This document shows positions 39,620 to 49,767 of a stretch of 64,000 nt of DNA, piece by piece (positions within the stretch are counted from its first letter, which is position 1; every line of letters begins with the position of its first letter). The position numbers and the translations under genes were made by a program. The DNA is from Deltaproteobacteria bacterium (GTDB lineage Bacteria; Desulfobacterota; Desulfobacteria; Desulfobacterales; JAFDMD01). The stretch is taken from positions 1-64,000 of the forward strand of contig JAFDMF010000006.1 of NCBI GenBank assembly GCA_019306065.1. The letters run 5' to 3'. The notes below the pieces were generated by a model. That model was given only the letters and a program-made list of their open reading frames with translations. It did no database searches and had not been told where the DNA came from.

Positions 39620-40843
39620 TTACAAATCCGCTTTTGTTTTTTGGGTAGCGGGCATAACTTTAAACAAAATAATCATACCCGGAATTGCGGCAACGGCGCA
39701 TAATATAAAAAAGGTTTCCCAGCCGAGAAGCTCGGCGAAAATTCCGGTAGGAGCGGATAAAACGACTCTTGGTATTCCCATAAGGCTCGTTAATAAAGCA
39801 TATTGAGTAGCGGTAAATTTTCTATTTGTAATGCTTGCCATAAAAGCCGCATAAGCCGCGGTTCCCATCCCGCCCGTAAGATTTTCAAAGGCTATTACCG
39901 CGGCAAGTAAAAAAGGTAAATTGCCTACCGCGGCAAGAAGCGCAAAACCGGCGGTTGATAAAGCCTGTAAAAATCCGAATATCCATAACGCCCTTCTTAT
40001 GCTAACCTTAAGCATTATAACGCCGCCTATTAACCCGCCCGCTATGGTAGCCCATGTTCCGAACATTTTAACTATTGTTCCTATCTGGCTTTTTGTAAAA
40101 CCTATATCAAGATAAAAATATGTGGTTATGCCGGAAGCCATAGTATCTCCGATCTTATAAAGAAGTATAAACGCCAGTATAGGCAGCGCCAAATCGCGGG
40201 AAAAATAATCTTTTAACGGCTCTATTACTGATTCTTTAAGGGTTTTGGGCATTCCTTGCGCGACTTTAGGTTCCGGACTTAACAGAGTGGTTATTATACC
40301 CGGAAGCATACATAATCCCATTATAAAATAAACCTTTTGAAACGTAAAATGATCCGACATTATCAAACCGCCTCCGGATGCAAGCAACATTCCAAGTCTG
40401 TATCCGTTTACATATAAAGAGGAGCCTAACCCAAGCTCCTTATCCGATAAATCTTCTCTTCTGTAAGCGTCTGTTACTATATCTTGAGAAGCGCTGAAAA
40501 ATGCGGTTATAAAAGCGGCGCAAGCGGTAAGCAAAGGAGAAGTTCCCGGATTTGTAAATCCGAGAAATATAATAGACGCCGCAAGAAATATCTGAAACAA
40601 AAGAAGCCAGCCTCTTCTTCTGCCGAAAAATTTAATTGCGTATCTATCCGAAAAAGGAGCCCATAAAAATTTCAAAGTATATGGCAGCCCTATTAAACTT
40701 ACCATACCTACCATCTTAATATCCACATTTTCCTGCTGCATCCAAGCCTGAAGCAAAGAAAGGGTCAACAATAAAGGAAGCCCGCAAGAAAAGCCCATTA
40801 CAAAGGCTCTTAACATCTTTTTGGAAAGTATCTGTTTTATCAT
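39620..40843 (-). CDS. ampG: AmpG-like MFS permease
   Basis: MGFSCGLPLLLTLSLLQAWMQQENVDIKMVGMVSLIGLPYTLKFLWAPFSDRY; ASQDIVTDAYRRE. Confidence 0.85.
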   Translation of the reverse strand: MIKQILSKKMLRAFVMGFSCGLPLLLTLSLLQAWMQQENVDIKMVGMVSLIGLPYTLKFLWAPFSDRYAIKFFGRRRGWLLLFQIFLAASIIFLGFTNPGTSPLLTACAAFITAFFSASQDIVTDAYRREDLSDKELGLGSSLYVNGYRLGMLLASGGGLIMSDHFTFQKVYFIMGLCMLPGIITTLLSPEPKVAQGMPKTLKESVIEPLKDYFSRDLALPILAFILLYKIGDTMASGITTYFYLDIGFTKSQIGTIVKMFGTWATIAGGLIGGVIMLKVSIRRALWIFGFLQALSTAGFALLAAVGNLPFLLAAVIAFENLTGGMGTAAYAAFMASITNRKFTATQYALLTSLMGIPRVVLSAPTGIFAELLGWETFFILCAVAAIPGMIILFKVMPATQKTKADL

Positions 40844-40860
40844 TTAATTAACTGCCGATG

Positions 40861-42432
40861 TTACCTCGTCACTCTTTTATTTTGTTTAAGTTCAAGGCGA
40901 ATAAAAATTCGGTATATTATGCAAACAAAGGAGATAAACGCGCATAAAAGCGCAAATACATCGCCATATTTTGTATAAAAGGTTTTTTGGACCAATATAG
41001 GAATATTATACTCCTTTAAGGCTTCGGTAAATAGCGGAGTCGTTCCTGTTATACTGCCGTCCGGATATATTGCTCCGCTTATTCCGGTATTTGCACATCT
41101 AACTATTGCCCTTTTATTTTCTATAGCTCGAAATACCGCCATATTAAAATGCTGAAAAGGCGCCGGCGTATCTCCGAACCATGTATCGTTTGTAATATTT
41201 ATTATAAAATCCGCATCCTGTTTTACAATCTTTCTTGCAAGATTCGGAAATATTATCTCAAAGCATATTTGAGCTCCTATTTTATGGTTATTCCAATCCA
41301 ATGTTTTCCCTTTTTTACCCCGGGCAAAATCCTCTCCTGTTCCGGCTATCTTTCTTATAAACGGAAACCATTTTCCAAAAGGAACATATTCTCCGAAAGG
41401 AACCAGCTTTGCTTTATCGTATCTGCCGGCGCTTCTACCGTTTTTTTCAATAAGATATGCGCTGTTATATAAGGCGCCGTCCTCGTCCGAGGAATAAGGC
41501 GCTCCTATTAAAAAATCGGTTTGCATATAAATTATAAATCTTTTAATTCTGTTTAAAAAATGCTCTTTACTGTTTAAAAAATACGGAAGAGCTGCCTCCG
41601 GCCAAACTATTAATTCATTCTTTTTATCTTTTAGCTCGGCAGACATATCAATATATTTTTGGGTGGTAGCGTTAAAAAACTCTTTGTTCCATTTTATTCT
41701 CTGATCGATATTTCCCTGAACTATTGCAATTTTAACCTTTCCGGCGTCCGTAATCTTATTTTGAGTTTTATCAATAACCGATACCCCGTATAGCAGCGTA
41801 AATATTAAAAGAAAAGCGGTTAACGCGCAAGATGAGAACAGACTTTTTTTTAAAGTAGAATCTTTATCGGCAGTATAATAATATATAAGATAAATAAAAT
41901 AGTTTGCAGATATTATTATAAAAGATATTCCATATACCCCGAATATATCGGAAATCTGGATTAAAGGCAGAAATTTAGCCTGTGAATATCCTATAATTCC
42001 CCAAGAAAAACCAAAACCTCGAACATATTCAAGACTTGTCCATAAAGCCGGTATAAATAAAAACGAAAACCGATTTTTTAAAGAAAACAAAGATGCAAAA
42101 CCTGCAAATAAAGCCGGATATAACGCCAAATATGCGGAAAGTAAAAAGAGAATTCCTACGGATTGATACAAAGGAACGCCTCCGTAATAATCCATAGTAT
42201 ATATTAACCAGTATAAGCAGGATAAAAAATGTATTATGCCTGTTATAAAGCCGAGTTTAAAACTTTGAAAAAAATCGGAATCTTTTATTGCAAACAAAAG
42301 CGGCGCAACTGCAAACCATGCAAATAAGGAGGCATTTTCGCCAAGCAAAGCAATGGTTAAAAAAATACCGGAAGTTAAAGCCGCAAATATGCTAATAGTA
42401 GGAAGCAAAATTATATTTCTCCGCCGCTCCAA
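40861..42432 (-). CDS. lnt: Apolipoprotein N-acyltransferase
   Basis: YSQAKFLPLIQISDIFGVYGISF; VQGNIDQRIKW; VWPEAALPYF; GAQICFEIIFPNLAR; NITNDTWFGDTPAPFQHF. Confidence 0.93.
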   Translation of the reverse strand: MERRRNIILLPTISIFAALTSGIFLTIALLGENASLFAWFAVAPLLFAIKDSDFFQSFKLGFITGIIHFLSCLYWLIYTMDYYGGVPLYQSVGILFLLSAYLALYPALFAGFASLFSLKNRFSFLFIPALWTSLEYVRGFGFSWGIIGYSQAKFLPLIQISDIFGVYGISFIIISANYFIYLIYYYTADKDSTLKKSLFSSCALTAFLLIFTLLYGVSVIDKTQNKITDAGKVKIAIVQGNIDQRIKWNKEFFNATTQKYIDMSAELKDKKNELIVWPEAALPYFLNSKEHFLNRIKRFIIYMQTDFLIGAPYSSDEDGALYNSAYLIEKNGRSAGRYDKAKLVPFGEYVPFGKWFPFIRKIAGTGEDFARGKKGKTLDWNNHKIGAQICFEIIFPNLARKIVKQDADFIINITNDTWFGDTPAPFQHFNMAVFRAIENKRAIVRCANTGISGAIYPDGSITGTTPLFTEALKEYNIPILVQKTFYTKYGDVFALLCAFISFVCIIYRIFIRLELKQNKRVTR

Positions 42433-43244
42433 TTCAGTTTTGTTTTTAAAACGTCATAATAATTTAGCCCCGGCAAAGTTATCATGTTTACAAAAGTTTT
42501 ACTTTTGGATATCGAAACAATATCTGCGTCCAAAAGCTTAAAACCCTCTTGCCCGTCAAATGTAAGCATAATATCGGAAACCCCTTTTTCAAGCCTAATT
42601 TTTATAGCCGATTTATCCGGTATTATTAAAGGTCTGTTTGTAAGAGTAAACGGGCATATAGGAGTTATTATTATTACCGGAGCCTCGGGATGTATAACCG
42701 GACCTCCCGCGGCAAGCGAATAAGCGGTGGAGCCTGTGGGAGTGGCTATTATAAGTCCGTCTCCTCTGTATATTGTAAGAAAACTATCGTCTATCCAAGT
42801 ATGAATGTTAGATAATCTTGCAAGCGCCCCTTTATTTATAACAGCATCGTTTAAAACCATTCTCGAAGCTATTACTTCGGTATTTCTTATAATCTCTACC
42901 GATAAAGCGGCTCTTTGCTCAATCTTAAATCTGTTTTCAACTACCGCTTCAACTGCGGCAAATAAATCAGCCTCGTTAGTTTCCGCAAGAAAGCCCAGTC
43001 TGCCGAATTTTATTCCCAATATAGGTATGCCAGAATATTTTGCCCATCTAACTGCTCGTAAAAAAGTGCCGTCTCCGCCAAGCGCAAATATTGCAAAAAG
43101 CTCCCCTGCCGCAAGAGGTTGTTCCTCGTTTTGCCTGGCATAACTAACTTCTATACCTTTCTTATTAAGCCAATTACAAAGTTCATCAGCTTTTGCAAGC
43201 GCTTTTGCGTCGGTTTTTACCGCGAGTCCGACTTTTAATTTCAC
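42411..43244 (-). CDS. nadK: NAD kinase
   Basis: ALGGDGTFLRAVRWA; GRLGFLAET; DGLIIATPTGSTAYSLAAGGPVIHP. Confidence 0.95.
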   Translation of the reverse strand: MKLKVGLAVKTDAKALAKADELCNWLNKKGIEVSYARQNEEQPLAAGELFAIFALGGDGTFLRAVRWAKYSGIPILGIKFGRLGFLAETNEADLFAAVEAVVENRFKIEQRAALSVEIIRNTEVIASRMVLNDAVINKGALARLSNIHTWIDDSFLTIYRGDGLIIATPTGSTAYSLAAGGPVIHPEAPVIIITPICPFTLTNRPLIIPDKSAIKIRLEKGVSDIMLTFDGQEGFKLLDADIVSISKSKTFVNMITLPGLNYYDVLKTKLNWSGGEI

Positions 43245-43321
43245 TTGTAATTTATCCTTCTTTTAATGCCATACCCTTTTGTTTCCCCCCTGCGATGCTC
43301 TGCAAGGGCTTCGGAGACGAG

Positions 43322-43480
43322 TTAAGATAATAGGTTGCCGGAGTTTGTAAATAGTTTATTCCAACATTTTTCGGATTCCATTTCCGCAAGCATCCACCCG
43401 CCAATCAAATCCTGATCAGTCATAGAAAGCCGCAAGGCTTTATCAAAAGCTTCTTGAAGCAGCGTAGCCATAATAACCAT
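43322..43480 (-). CDS. Small antitoxin-like protein (52 aa), no toxin adjacent
   Basis: MVIMATLLQEAFDKALRLSMTDQDLIGGWMLAEMESEKCWNKLFTNSGNLLS*; resembles small antitoxins of RelE/ParE-type pairs. Confidence 0.45.
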   Translation of the reverse strand: MVIMATLLQEAFDKALRLSMTDQDLIGGWMLAEMESEKCWNKLFTNSGNLLS

Positions 43481-43701
43481 TCCTTTTTATAATAAAATGT
43501 CGGCTATTATATGATACGCCCTTTAAAAATCAACCTTTAATTGAGGAGAAATACAAAGTAAAGACATTGCATATAACGTCTCTATCGCCTTTCATATCTT
43601 ACGATTAAAAAATCCCTCCCCCTTTCCTCCTCTCTTCTTGCAAAAAAACCGTAAAAGAAGTATCTCCGAACAAAACTGCTATATAAAAAAAGGAGATTGT
43701 T

Positions 43702-44544
43702 TTGATCATAGACTTTCATACTCACATCTTCCCTAATGCCATAAGAGAAAATAAAGAAAAATATTTTAAAAAGGAACCTGCTTTTAAACTTTTATATCAA
43801 AGCCCCAATGCAAAAATGGCTGGAGCCGACGAGCTTATAACCGATATGAACAAGGCAAAAGTCAATATATCAGTTATTTTCGGTTTTCCTTGGAAAGATA
43901 TGGAACTAACAAAAATGCACAACGACTATATTATAGAATCGGTTAAAAAATATAAAAACAGACTTTGCGGGTTTGCATGTTTTGATATGTATAATTCAAA
44001 CGGCTGCAAAGAGGCTCAAAGATGCGTAGAAGCCGGTTTGTCCGGAGTAGGAGAGCTTGCCTGTTACGAATCCGAATTAGACAATAACGTCATAAATAAA
44101 CTTAAACCTACCGCTCGGTTTTGCAAAGATAAAGATATTGCGATGATGATTCATACAAACGAACCGATAGGGCATCAATATCCGGGTAAAATAAAGATGA
44201 CATTAAGCCAGATATACAATTTGGCAAAAAATTTTTCCGAAAATAAAATTATTCTTGCCCATTGGGGAGGAGGAATCTTTTTTTATAATCTTTGCAAAAA
44301 AGAGACAAAAGATATATTAAAAAATATCTATTTCGATACCGCTGCCTCTCCTTTTCTTTACGACGACAAAATATATAAAAGCGCTGTTGATATAATAGGA
44401 TCCGAAAAAATCTTATTTGGCACCGATTATCCGTTATTAAAGGCTCAAAGATACTTTAAAGAGATAAACAGCGCGGAATTATCCGAAAAAGATATTAAAA
44501 ATATATTAGGAGATAATGCGGCGGCGCTAATAAAAGGGATATAA
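43702..44544 (+). CDS. Amidohydrolase family (amidohydrolase 2 / TatD-like) metal hydrolase
   Basis: MIIDFHTHIFPNAIRE; IHTNEPIGHQYPGK; AHWGGGIFF; LFGTDYPLLKAQRYF. Confidence 0.85.
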   Translation: MIIDFHTHIFPNAIRENKEKYFKKEPAFKLLYQSPNAKMAGADELITDMNKAKVNISVIFGFPWKDMELTKMHNDYIIESVKKYKNRLCGFACFDMYNSNGCKEAQRCVEAGLSGVGELACYESELDNNVINKLKPTARFCKDKDIAMMIHTNEPIGHQYPGKIKMTLSQIYNLAKNFSENKIILAHWGGGIFFYNLCKKETKDILKNIYFDTAASPFLYDDKIYKSAVDIIGSEKILFGTDYPLLKAQRYFKEINSAELSEKDIKNILGDNAAALIKGI

Positions 44545-44991
44545 AAAGGTTATTTGTTTAATGAATTTATCAATTTTCGCCTGAAATCCGGCATTGCAAA
44601 TCAACAATTGATAATTGGAAGTCTGCTTTACTGATTTTGAGTCTGAAATTGATAATTACAAAGCTGCAACAGGTAATTGCCGCGTTGAAATATATAATTG
44701 CAATTTTGCAGTTAAAAATTATCGGAATTTATCAATCGTTTCAAACATTAACGACGGCTTTTTATAAAATAAAACGTTTCAACGCTTCTTACATGTCTTT
44801 TTTATTTAATACGAAAAATTAAAAAATAACATTGGAAACAATAAAAATTTTCGGTATAAAATTATTACCGGTTATATCTAAATGTAGTTGAAAGATACAG
44901 AGTAACAAAGTTGGGAAGAACTTTATAGGAATTTTTATGATAGCCTATCGGTTAATCACAGTGCAGACAATTAAAACGGATTGGCATAAAC

Positions 44992-47208
44992 ATGATAAAT
45001 AAGCATAGATTTAAAAATGCGGTATCTTTTTTATCCGCACAAGAGATACAAAGACGAAAAAAAGAATTTATTATTATAGCTTCTATTATAGCGATAGTTG
45101 CGATTTCCACCTTTATTCAATTAAAGGTTATACGGCTTGGCACAGACATTCCCATATCAAACGCCATATTAATGTTTATATTAATAGATATAAACGTAAT
45201 GTTATTAATTTTGCTTCTGTTTCTGGTATTTAGAAACTTAGTAAAACTTTTATATGATAGAAGCAGAAAAGTTATGGGATCAAAGCTTAGAACAAAGCTT
45301 GCGGTATCTTTTATAACAATGACCCTTTTGCCTACTACGATTCTTTTTTTTCTTTCTATAAGTTTAATGACAACCAGCATAAAATTTTGGTTCGGCGCGG
45401 GCGTAGAGAAGGCTTTGAACAACTCTTTATCCGCTGTGGAATCGATTTATGATTATATAGATATAAACAACCGTTTTTATCTTGAAAAAATATCTTATGA
45501 AGTTCAAAACAAAAATATTTTGAAAAATAATAAAAAAGAGTCGTTAAAAAATTATCTTAAAGATACCTCAAAAAGATTCAATTTAAACGGAGTTGAAATA
45601 TACGATAAAAACTTTAAGAGAATCTCTTTTTATGCAAAAGAAAATTTATATCCTATCGGCGCGAAAGATTTCATAAATAAAAAAAATAGTAAGGAGATAA
45701 AAACAGTATCTCAAAAAACCGAAAAAGGCGAGATAATAAGAATCATATCAACCATACCTTTCGGAGTGGAAAATGATCAGGCAAAAGGTTTTGCCGTAGC
45801 TTCCACTGTTTTATCCAAAGAACTTTCTAATAAAATAAACTCAATATCAAAAGGTTATAAAGAATATCGTCAAATAAAAAAGTTTAAAAAACCTATTAGA
45901 AGCGCATATTATATAACCTTTTCAACCGCCGCGTTTTTGATATTGTTTTCATCTTTATGGCTGGGTTTTCGTCTTGCAAGAACAATAAGCGTTCCTATAC
46001 ATGAGCTTGCAGAAGGCTTAAAAAAGGTAGCGGGAGGCAATCTTGATATAAAAGTAGAAACGGTTGCAGACGAAGAAATAGGAAGTCTTGTAAATTCTTT
46101 TAATAAAATGACAAAAGATTTAAAATACGGAAGACAACAGCTTGAAGCGGCAACAAAAAAATTAAAAGAAAGAAACGCGGAAATAGAAGAAAGGCGCCGT
46201 TATATGGAAGTAGTTCTTAAAAATATTTCCGCAGGCATAATATCAATCAACGCGGAAGGAAACGTAGCCACAATAAACAAATCTGCCGAAAAAATGCTTA
46301 ATCTTTCTGCAAAACAGATAATATCTAAAAATTATAAAAAACTGTTAAAGTCCGAACATATCAATCTTGTTAAAGATATCAAAAAAAAAATAAAAACCGA
46401 AAATTCTTATATTCTTCCTATACGCCTTACCATAGAAGGCAAAACAAAAAGCTTTATGACCCATATAACCGCATTAAAAGACGAAGCAAAAAATTTAATA
46501 GGCACAGTTATAGTATTTGACGACCTAACCGAATTGGAAAAAGCCGAAAGAATGGCGGCATGGAGAGAGGTTGCCAGAAGAATAGCTCATGAAGTAAAAA
46601 ACCCTCTGACCCCCATAACCCTTGCGGCTCAGAGATTACAAAGAAAATATTACGAAAAAGTAAAAGAGGTAATATTTTCTGAATGCACTACAACCATAAT
46701 AGAGCATGTCGAGTTAATAAGAAACCTTGTAAACGAATTTTCGGAGTTTGCCCGATTTCCTACGGCAAATCCGAAACCCGAAGATGTTTTACATATAATA
46801 GAAGACACCTTAATACCTTATAAAAATAATCATTTAAACATACGGTTTACTTCTAAAGCAATAAATGAAATCCCCAAAATAAATATAGATAAAAACCAGA
46901 TAAAACAAGCGTTGATGAACCTCTTGACAAATGCAGTTGCCTCAATAGATAAAGCAGGCGAAATAACTGTTTTTATATCTTACGATCCGATATTAAAAAA
47001 GATAAAAATAGAGATGGCAGATAACGGAAAAGGAATACTGGATAACGAAAAAATAAGATTATTCGAGCCGTATTTTTCTACCAAAAAAAAGGGAATGGGA
47101 CTTGGGCTTGCCATAGTTAATACAATAATATCGGATCATAACGGAACCATAGGAGTTTATGACAACATTCCGAAAGGAGCGAAGTTTGTTATAGAACTTC
47201 CGGTATAA
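44992..47208 (+). CDS. NtrY-like membrane sensor histidine kinase
   Basis: NtrY N-terminal membrane region; HAMP; PAS; H-box EVARRIAHEVKNPLTPITLAAQRLQRKY; N/G boxes NLLTNAVASID, DNGKGI, GMGLGLAIV. Confidence 0.92.
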   Translation: MINKHRFKNAVSFLSAQEIQRRKKEFIIIASIIAIVAISTFIQLKVIRLGTDIPISNAILMFILIDINVMLLILLLFLVFRNLVKLLYDRSRKVMGSKLRTKLAVSFITMTLLPTTILFFLSISLMTTSIKFWFGAGVEKALNNSLSAVESIYDYIDINNRFYLEKISYEVQNKNILKNNKKESLKNYLKDTSKRFNLNGVEIYDKNFKRISFYAKENLYPIGAKDFINKKNSKEIKTVSQKTEKGEIIRIISTIPFGVENDQAKGFAVASTVLSKELSNKINSISKGYKEYRQIKKFKKPIRSAYYITFSTAAFLILFSSLWLGFRLARTISVPIHELAEGLKKVAGGNLDIKVETVADEEIGSLVNSFNKMTKDLKYGRQQLEAATKKLKERNAEIEERRRYMEVVLKNISAGIISINAEGNVATINKSAEKMLNLSAKQIISKNYKKLLKSEHINLVKDIKKKIKTENSYILPIRLTIEGKTKSFMTHITALKDEAKNLIGTVIVFDDLTELEKAERMAAWREVARRIAHEVKNPLTPITLAAQRLQRKYYEKVKEVIFSECTTTIIEHVELIRNLVNEFSEFARFPTANPKPEDVLHIIEDTLIPYKNNHLNIRFTSKAINEIPKINIDKNQIKQALMNLLTNAVASIDKAGEITVFISYDPILKKIKIEMADNGKGILDNEKIRLFEPYFSTKKKGMGLGLAIVNTIISDHNGTIGVYDNIPKGAKFVIELPV

Positions 47209-47474
47209 AAGTTTTACATAACTTCCTATTTTACCCGTTTTTTGCGTTATGCTCAAATTTTAATCCTCGAAATACTTTAAGTATTCCTGCGGTTAAAATT
47301 TGAGCAAGCCTTGAAAATGAAACAAAACTTTGTTACTCTGTTGCTTTGCCACTTTGTTACTCTTTTTAATATTTAATGTTGTTATTTTTAATCTTTTTGA
47401 TATTTGTATTAACGGCAAAAAAGTTGTATGCAGCGTCCATCTGTAACTCTATATCTTAATAAAAAATAAAAATT

Positions 47475-48566
47475 ATGATTTCCGTTATTATTCCTATCTA
47501 TAAAGAAGCTGAAAACATATCCGCAATATCTACTGAGGTAAACAGCGTTTTATCTAATGCCGGTTTTAAGCATGAAATCATACCGGTTGACGATAACTCT
47601 CAAGACGGAACCAAAAAAATATGCGCGTCTCTTATAAAATCTCTGCCTTTAAGATTGATTGTTCGTAAAAAAAAAAAGGGGCTTTCTTATTCGGTAATAG
47701 AAGGAATAGAAAATGCTGTTTATGATATAATAATTGTAATGGACGCCGATTTTTCTCATCCTCCTTCCGCTCTTCCGAAAATGATTGACGCTATTTTAAA
47801 AAACAAAGCAGATTTTATAATAGGTTCAAGATATGTAAAAGGCGGAGTTATAGATGAAAACTGGGGGGTTTTTCGGCGTATCAATTCGAAAATAGCAACC
47901 CTTATCACAAAACCTTTAACAAAAGTAAAAGATCCTATGTCTGGGTTTTTCTGTTTTTACAAAAAAAATATGCCTGATAAAAAAATCTTATCTCCCATAG
48001 GATATAAGATTTGTCTTGAAATTATGGTAAAAGGCAATTTTTTGCGTATAAAAGAAATTCCTATCCGTTTTACAAACCGAACAAAAGGAACAAGCAAACT
48101 CGGATTAAAAGAACAGATTAACTTTATTTTGCATTTAATAAAACTATATCTTTTTTCATATCCAAAATATGCTCAATTCATACTATTTGCCGCAGTAGGC
48201 GCTACAGGGTTTGTATTAGACTTTTTAATTTATATGGGATTGCAAAAACTGTTTGGTATAAATCATATTGTTGCAAGAGGATTATCCTTTTGGGCGGCAG
48301 CCTCTTCAAACTGGGCGCTTAACCGAAACATTACTTTTAGCGCAAGACAAAAATCTTTAAAACTAAAACAATGGATTTTTTTTTTAATAACATCTTCGTT
48401 CGGTTTTTCCGTGAATTTCGGAACATATTACTTTTTAACCAAATATATTTATTTTTTTAAAAAATATCTTCTTACCGCTTTTATAATCGGAATCTTTGCG
48501 GGACTGTTTATAAACTTTATATTATCCGCCTCTTTTGTATTTAAAAAAATTGACGCAAATAAATAA
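47475..48566 (+). CDS. Dolichol-phosphate-mannose-synthase-like glycosyltransferase fused to a GtrA domain
   Basis: ISVIIPIYKEAENISAI; VDDNSQDGT; VMDADFSHPP; IIGSRYVKGG; C-terminal GtrA FILFAAVGATGFVLDFLIYMGL. Confidence 0.9.
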   Translation: MISVIIPIYKEAENISAISTEVNSVLSNAGFKHEIIPVDDNSQDGTKKICASLIKSLPLRLIVRKKKKGLSYSVIEGIENAVYDIIIVMDADFSHPPSALPKMIDAILKNKADFIIGSRYVKGGVIDENWGVFRRINSKIATLITKPLTKVKDPMSGFFCFYKKNMPDKKILSPIGYKICLEIMVKGNFLRIKEIPIRFTNRTKGTSKLGLKEQINFILHLIKLYLFSYPKYAQFILFAAVGATGFVLDFLIYMGLQKLFGINHIVARGLSFWAAASSNWALNRNITFSARQKSLKLKQWIFFLITSSFGFSVNFGTYYFLTKYIYFFKKYLLTAFIIGIFAGLFINFILSASFVFKKIDANK

Positions 48567-48740
48567 TTCCTATAAAAACTATTTTATTTTGCTCAAAATT
48601 ACGGCTTTGTCATTTCGACGAGCAAAGCAAGAAAAAATACCTTAATTGACTGTGATAAAAAATATATAATCGCAAAAGACGTTGCATGCAACGTCTCTAA
48701 TTTGCTACTTTGCGTCTTTTTAACTTAATAATATAAAACT

Positions 48741-49469
48741 ATGAAACACATACTAATAACGGCAGCCGTAATCCAAGAAGCCGAATACATTATAAACAAG
48801 CTTGAAAACCGCTTTAAAACAAAAACGGGAAACAAAACCGTAATATCCAGCGCCATTAATAACAAACTCGTAAAAATTGCAATAACCGGACCCGGCATAA
48901 TAAATACAGCCCATACCGTTACCGCAGTTATCGAACAAAAACGCCCCGAATTAATAATACAAACAGGATGCGCGGGAGGCTTTAAACAAATCGGTTTAAA
49001 AATAGGAGATATATGTATAGCCGACGAAGAGATAGACATCCAGCTGGGAATAGAATCTAAAAACAAAACATATCCGCTGCAAGAACTTCCCTTTCCTTTA
49101 TATAAAGATAATAAAAAAGAGATAAAATCCGTATATCCGGCAGATGCCCAATTATCAAAAAAAGCTGAAGCTATTTTAAAAAAAAAGTTTTGCGATAACA
49201 CATTAATAATGCGCGGAAAATTTGTTACCGTTTCAACCGTAACCGCAACCGATACAACAACGCAAAAATACTTTGAAGCTTTTAATTGCTGCGCCGAAAA
49301 CATGGAAGGAGCAGCTACCGCTTATATTGCCTTTATCTACGGCATACCCTTTATAGAAATAAGAGCCGTAAGCAATATATGCGGCAACAGAGAGATTGAT
49401 AAATGGGATCTGAAAACCGCTTTTAAAAAAAGCGGGAAAGCGGTTTATGAAATAGTAAAAGAATTGTAA
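48741..49469 (+). CDS. mqnB: Futalosine hydrolase
   Basis: GPGIINTAHTVTAVIEQKRPELIIQTGCAGGF; DICIADEEIDIQLG; ENMEGAATAYIAFIYGIPFIEIRAVSNICGNR. Confidence 0.85.
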   Translation: MKHILITAAVIQEAEYIINKLENRFKTKTGNKTVISSAINNKLVKIAITGPGIINTAHTVTAVIEQKRPELIIQTGCAGGFKQIGLKIGDICIADEEIDIQLGIESKNKTYPLQELPFPLYKDNKKEIKSVYPADAQLSKKAEAILKKKFCDNTLIMRGKFVTVSTVTATDTTTQKYFEAFNCCAENMEGAATAYIAFIYGIPFIEIRAVSNICGNREIDKWDLKTAFKKSGKAVYEIVKEL

Positions 49470-49478
49470 AAAACAGGC

Positions 49479-49559
49479 TGTTTTATATTCCAAAAACTTT
49501 TTATCAATATTTTTAAGGTCGTTTTTAACCGATTTCTTGAACGTAACTTTATAATTCAA
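49479..49559 (-). pseudogene. RelE/ParE-type toxin N-terminal stub
   Basis: MNYKVTFKKSVKNDLKNIDKK...; frame then runs antisense into mqnB; overlaps the antitoxin stop. Confidence 0.6.
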
Positions 49560-49767
49560 GTTCTGTCCTCATATCGCTTAAAGAAATTATCGGATCATTA
49601 GAATCGTTCAATCTGTTTGCCGCAATCTGCATATCCGCCATCTCTTCCAAATATATCTCCAATGCTTTTTTTATATGAAAAGATTTCGGCATTTCCGTTT
49701 TTCGGGCTATTAAAGCAATTGAAGAGGCTAATGAATCCGGAATTCTTATAGAAACTATTTTGCTCAT
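49549..49767 (-). CDS. Ribbon-helix-helix antitoxin (RelB/CopG-like)
   Basis: MSKIVSIRIPDSLASSIALIARKTEMPKSFHIKKALEIYLEEMAD. Confidence 0.8.
   Translation of the reverse strand: MSKIVSIRIPDSLASSIALIARKTEMPKSFHIKKALEIYLEEMADMQIAANRLNDSNDPIISLSDMRTELEL

Noticed and set aside
44637-44822. ORF track + 61 aa with quasi-periodic LKLIITKLQQVIAALKYIIAILQLK
   Set aside because: Periodicity comes from AT-rich 'ataattgca'-like words; no start/SD support. Could be a degenerate intergenic repeat but not supportable.
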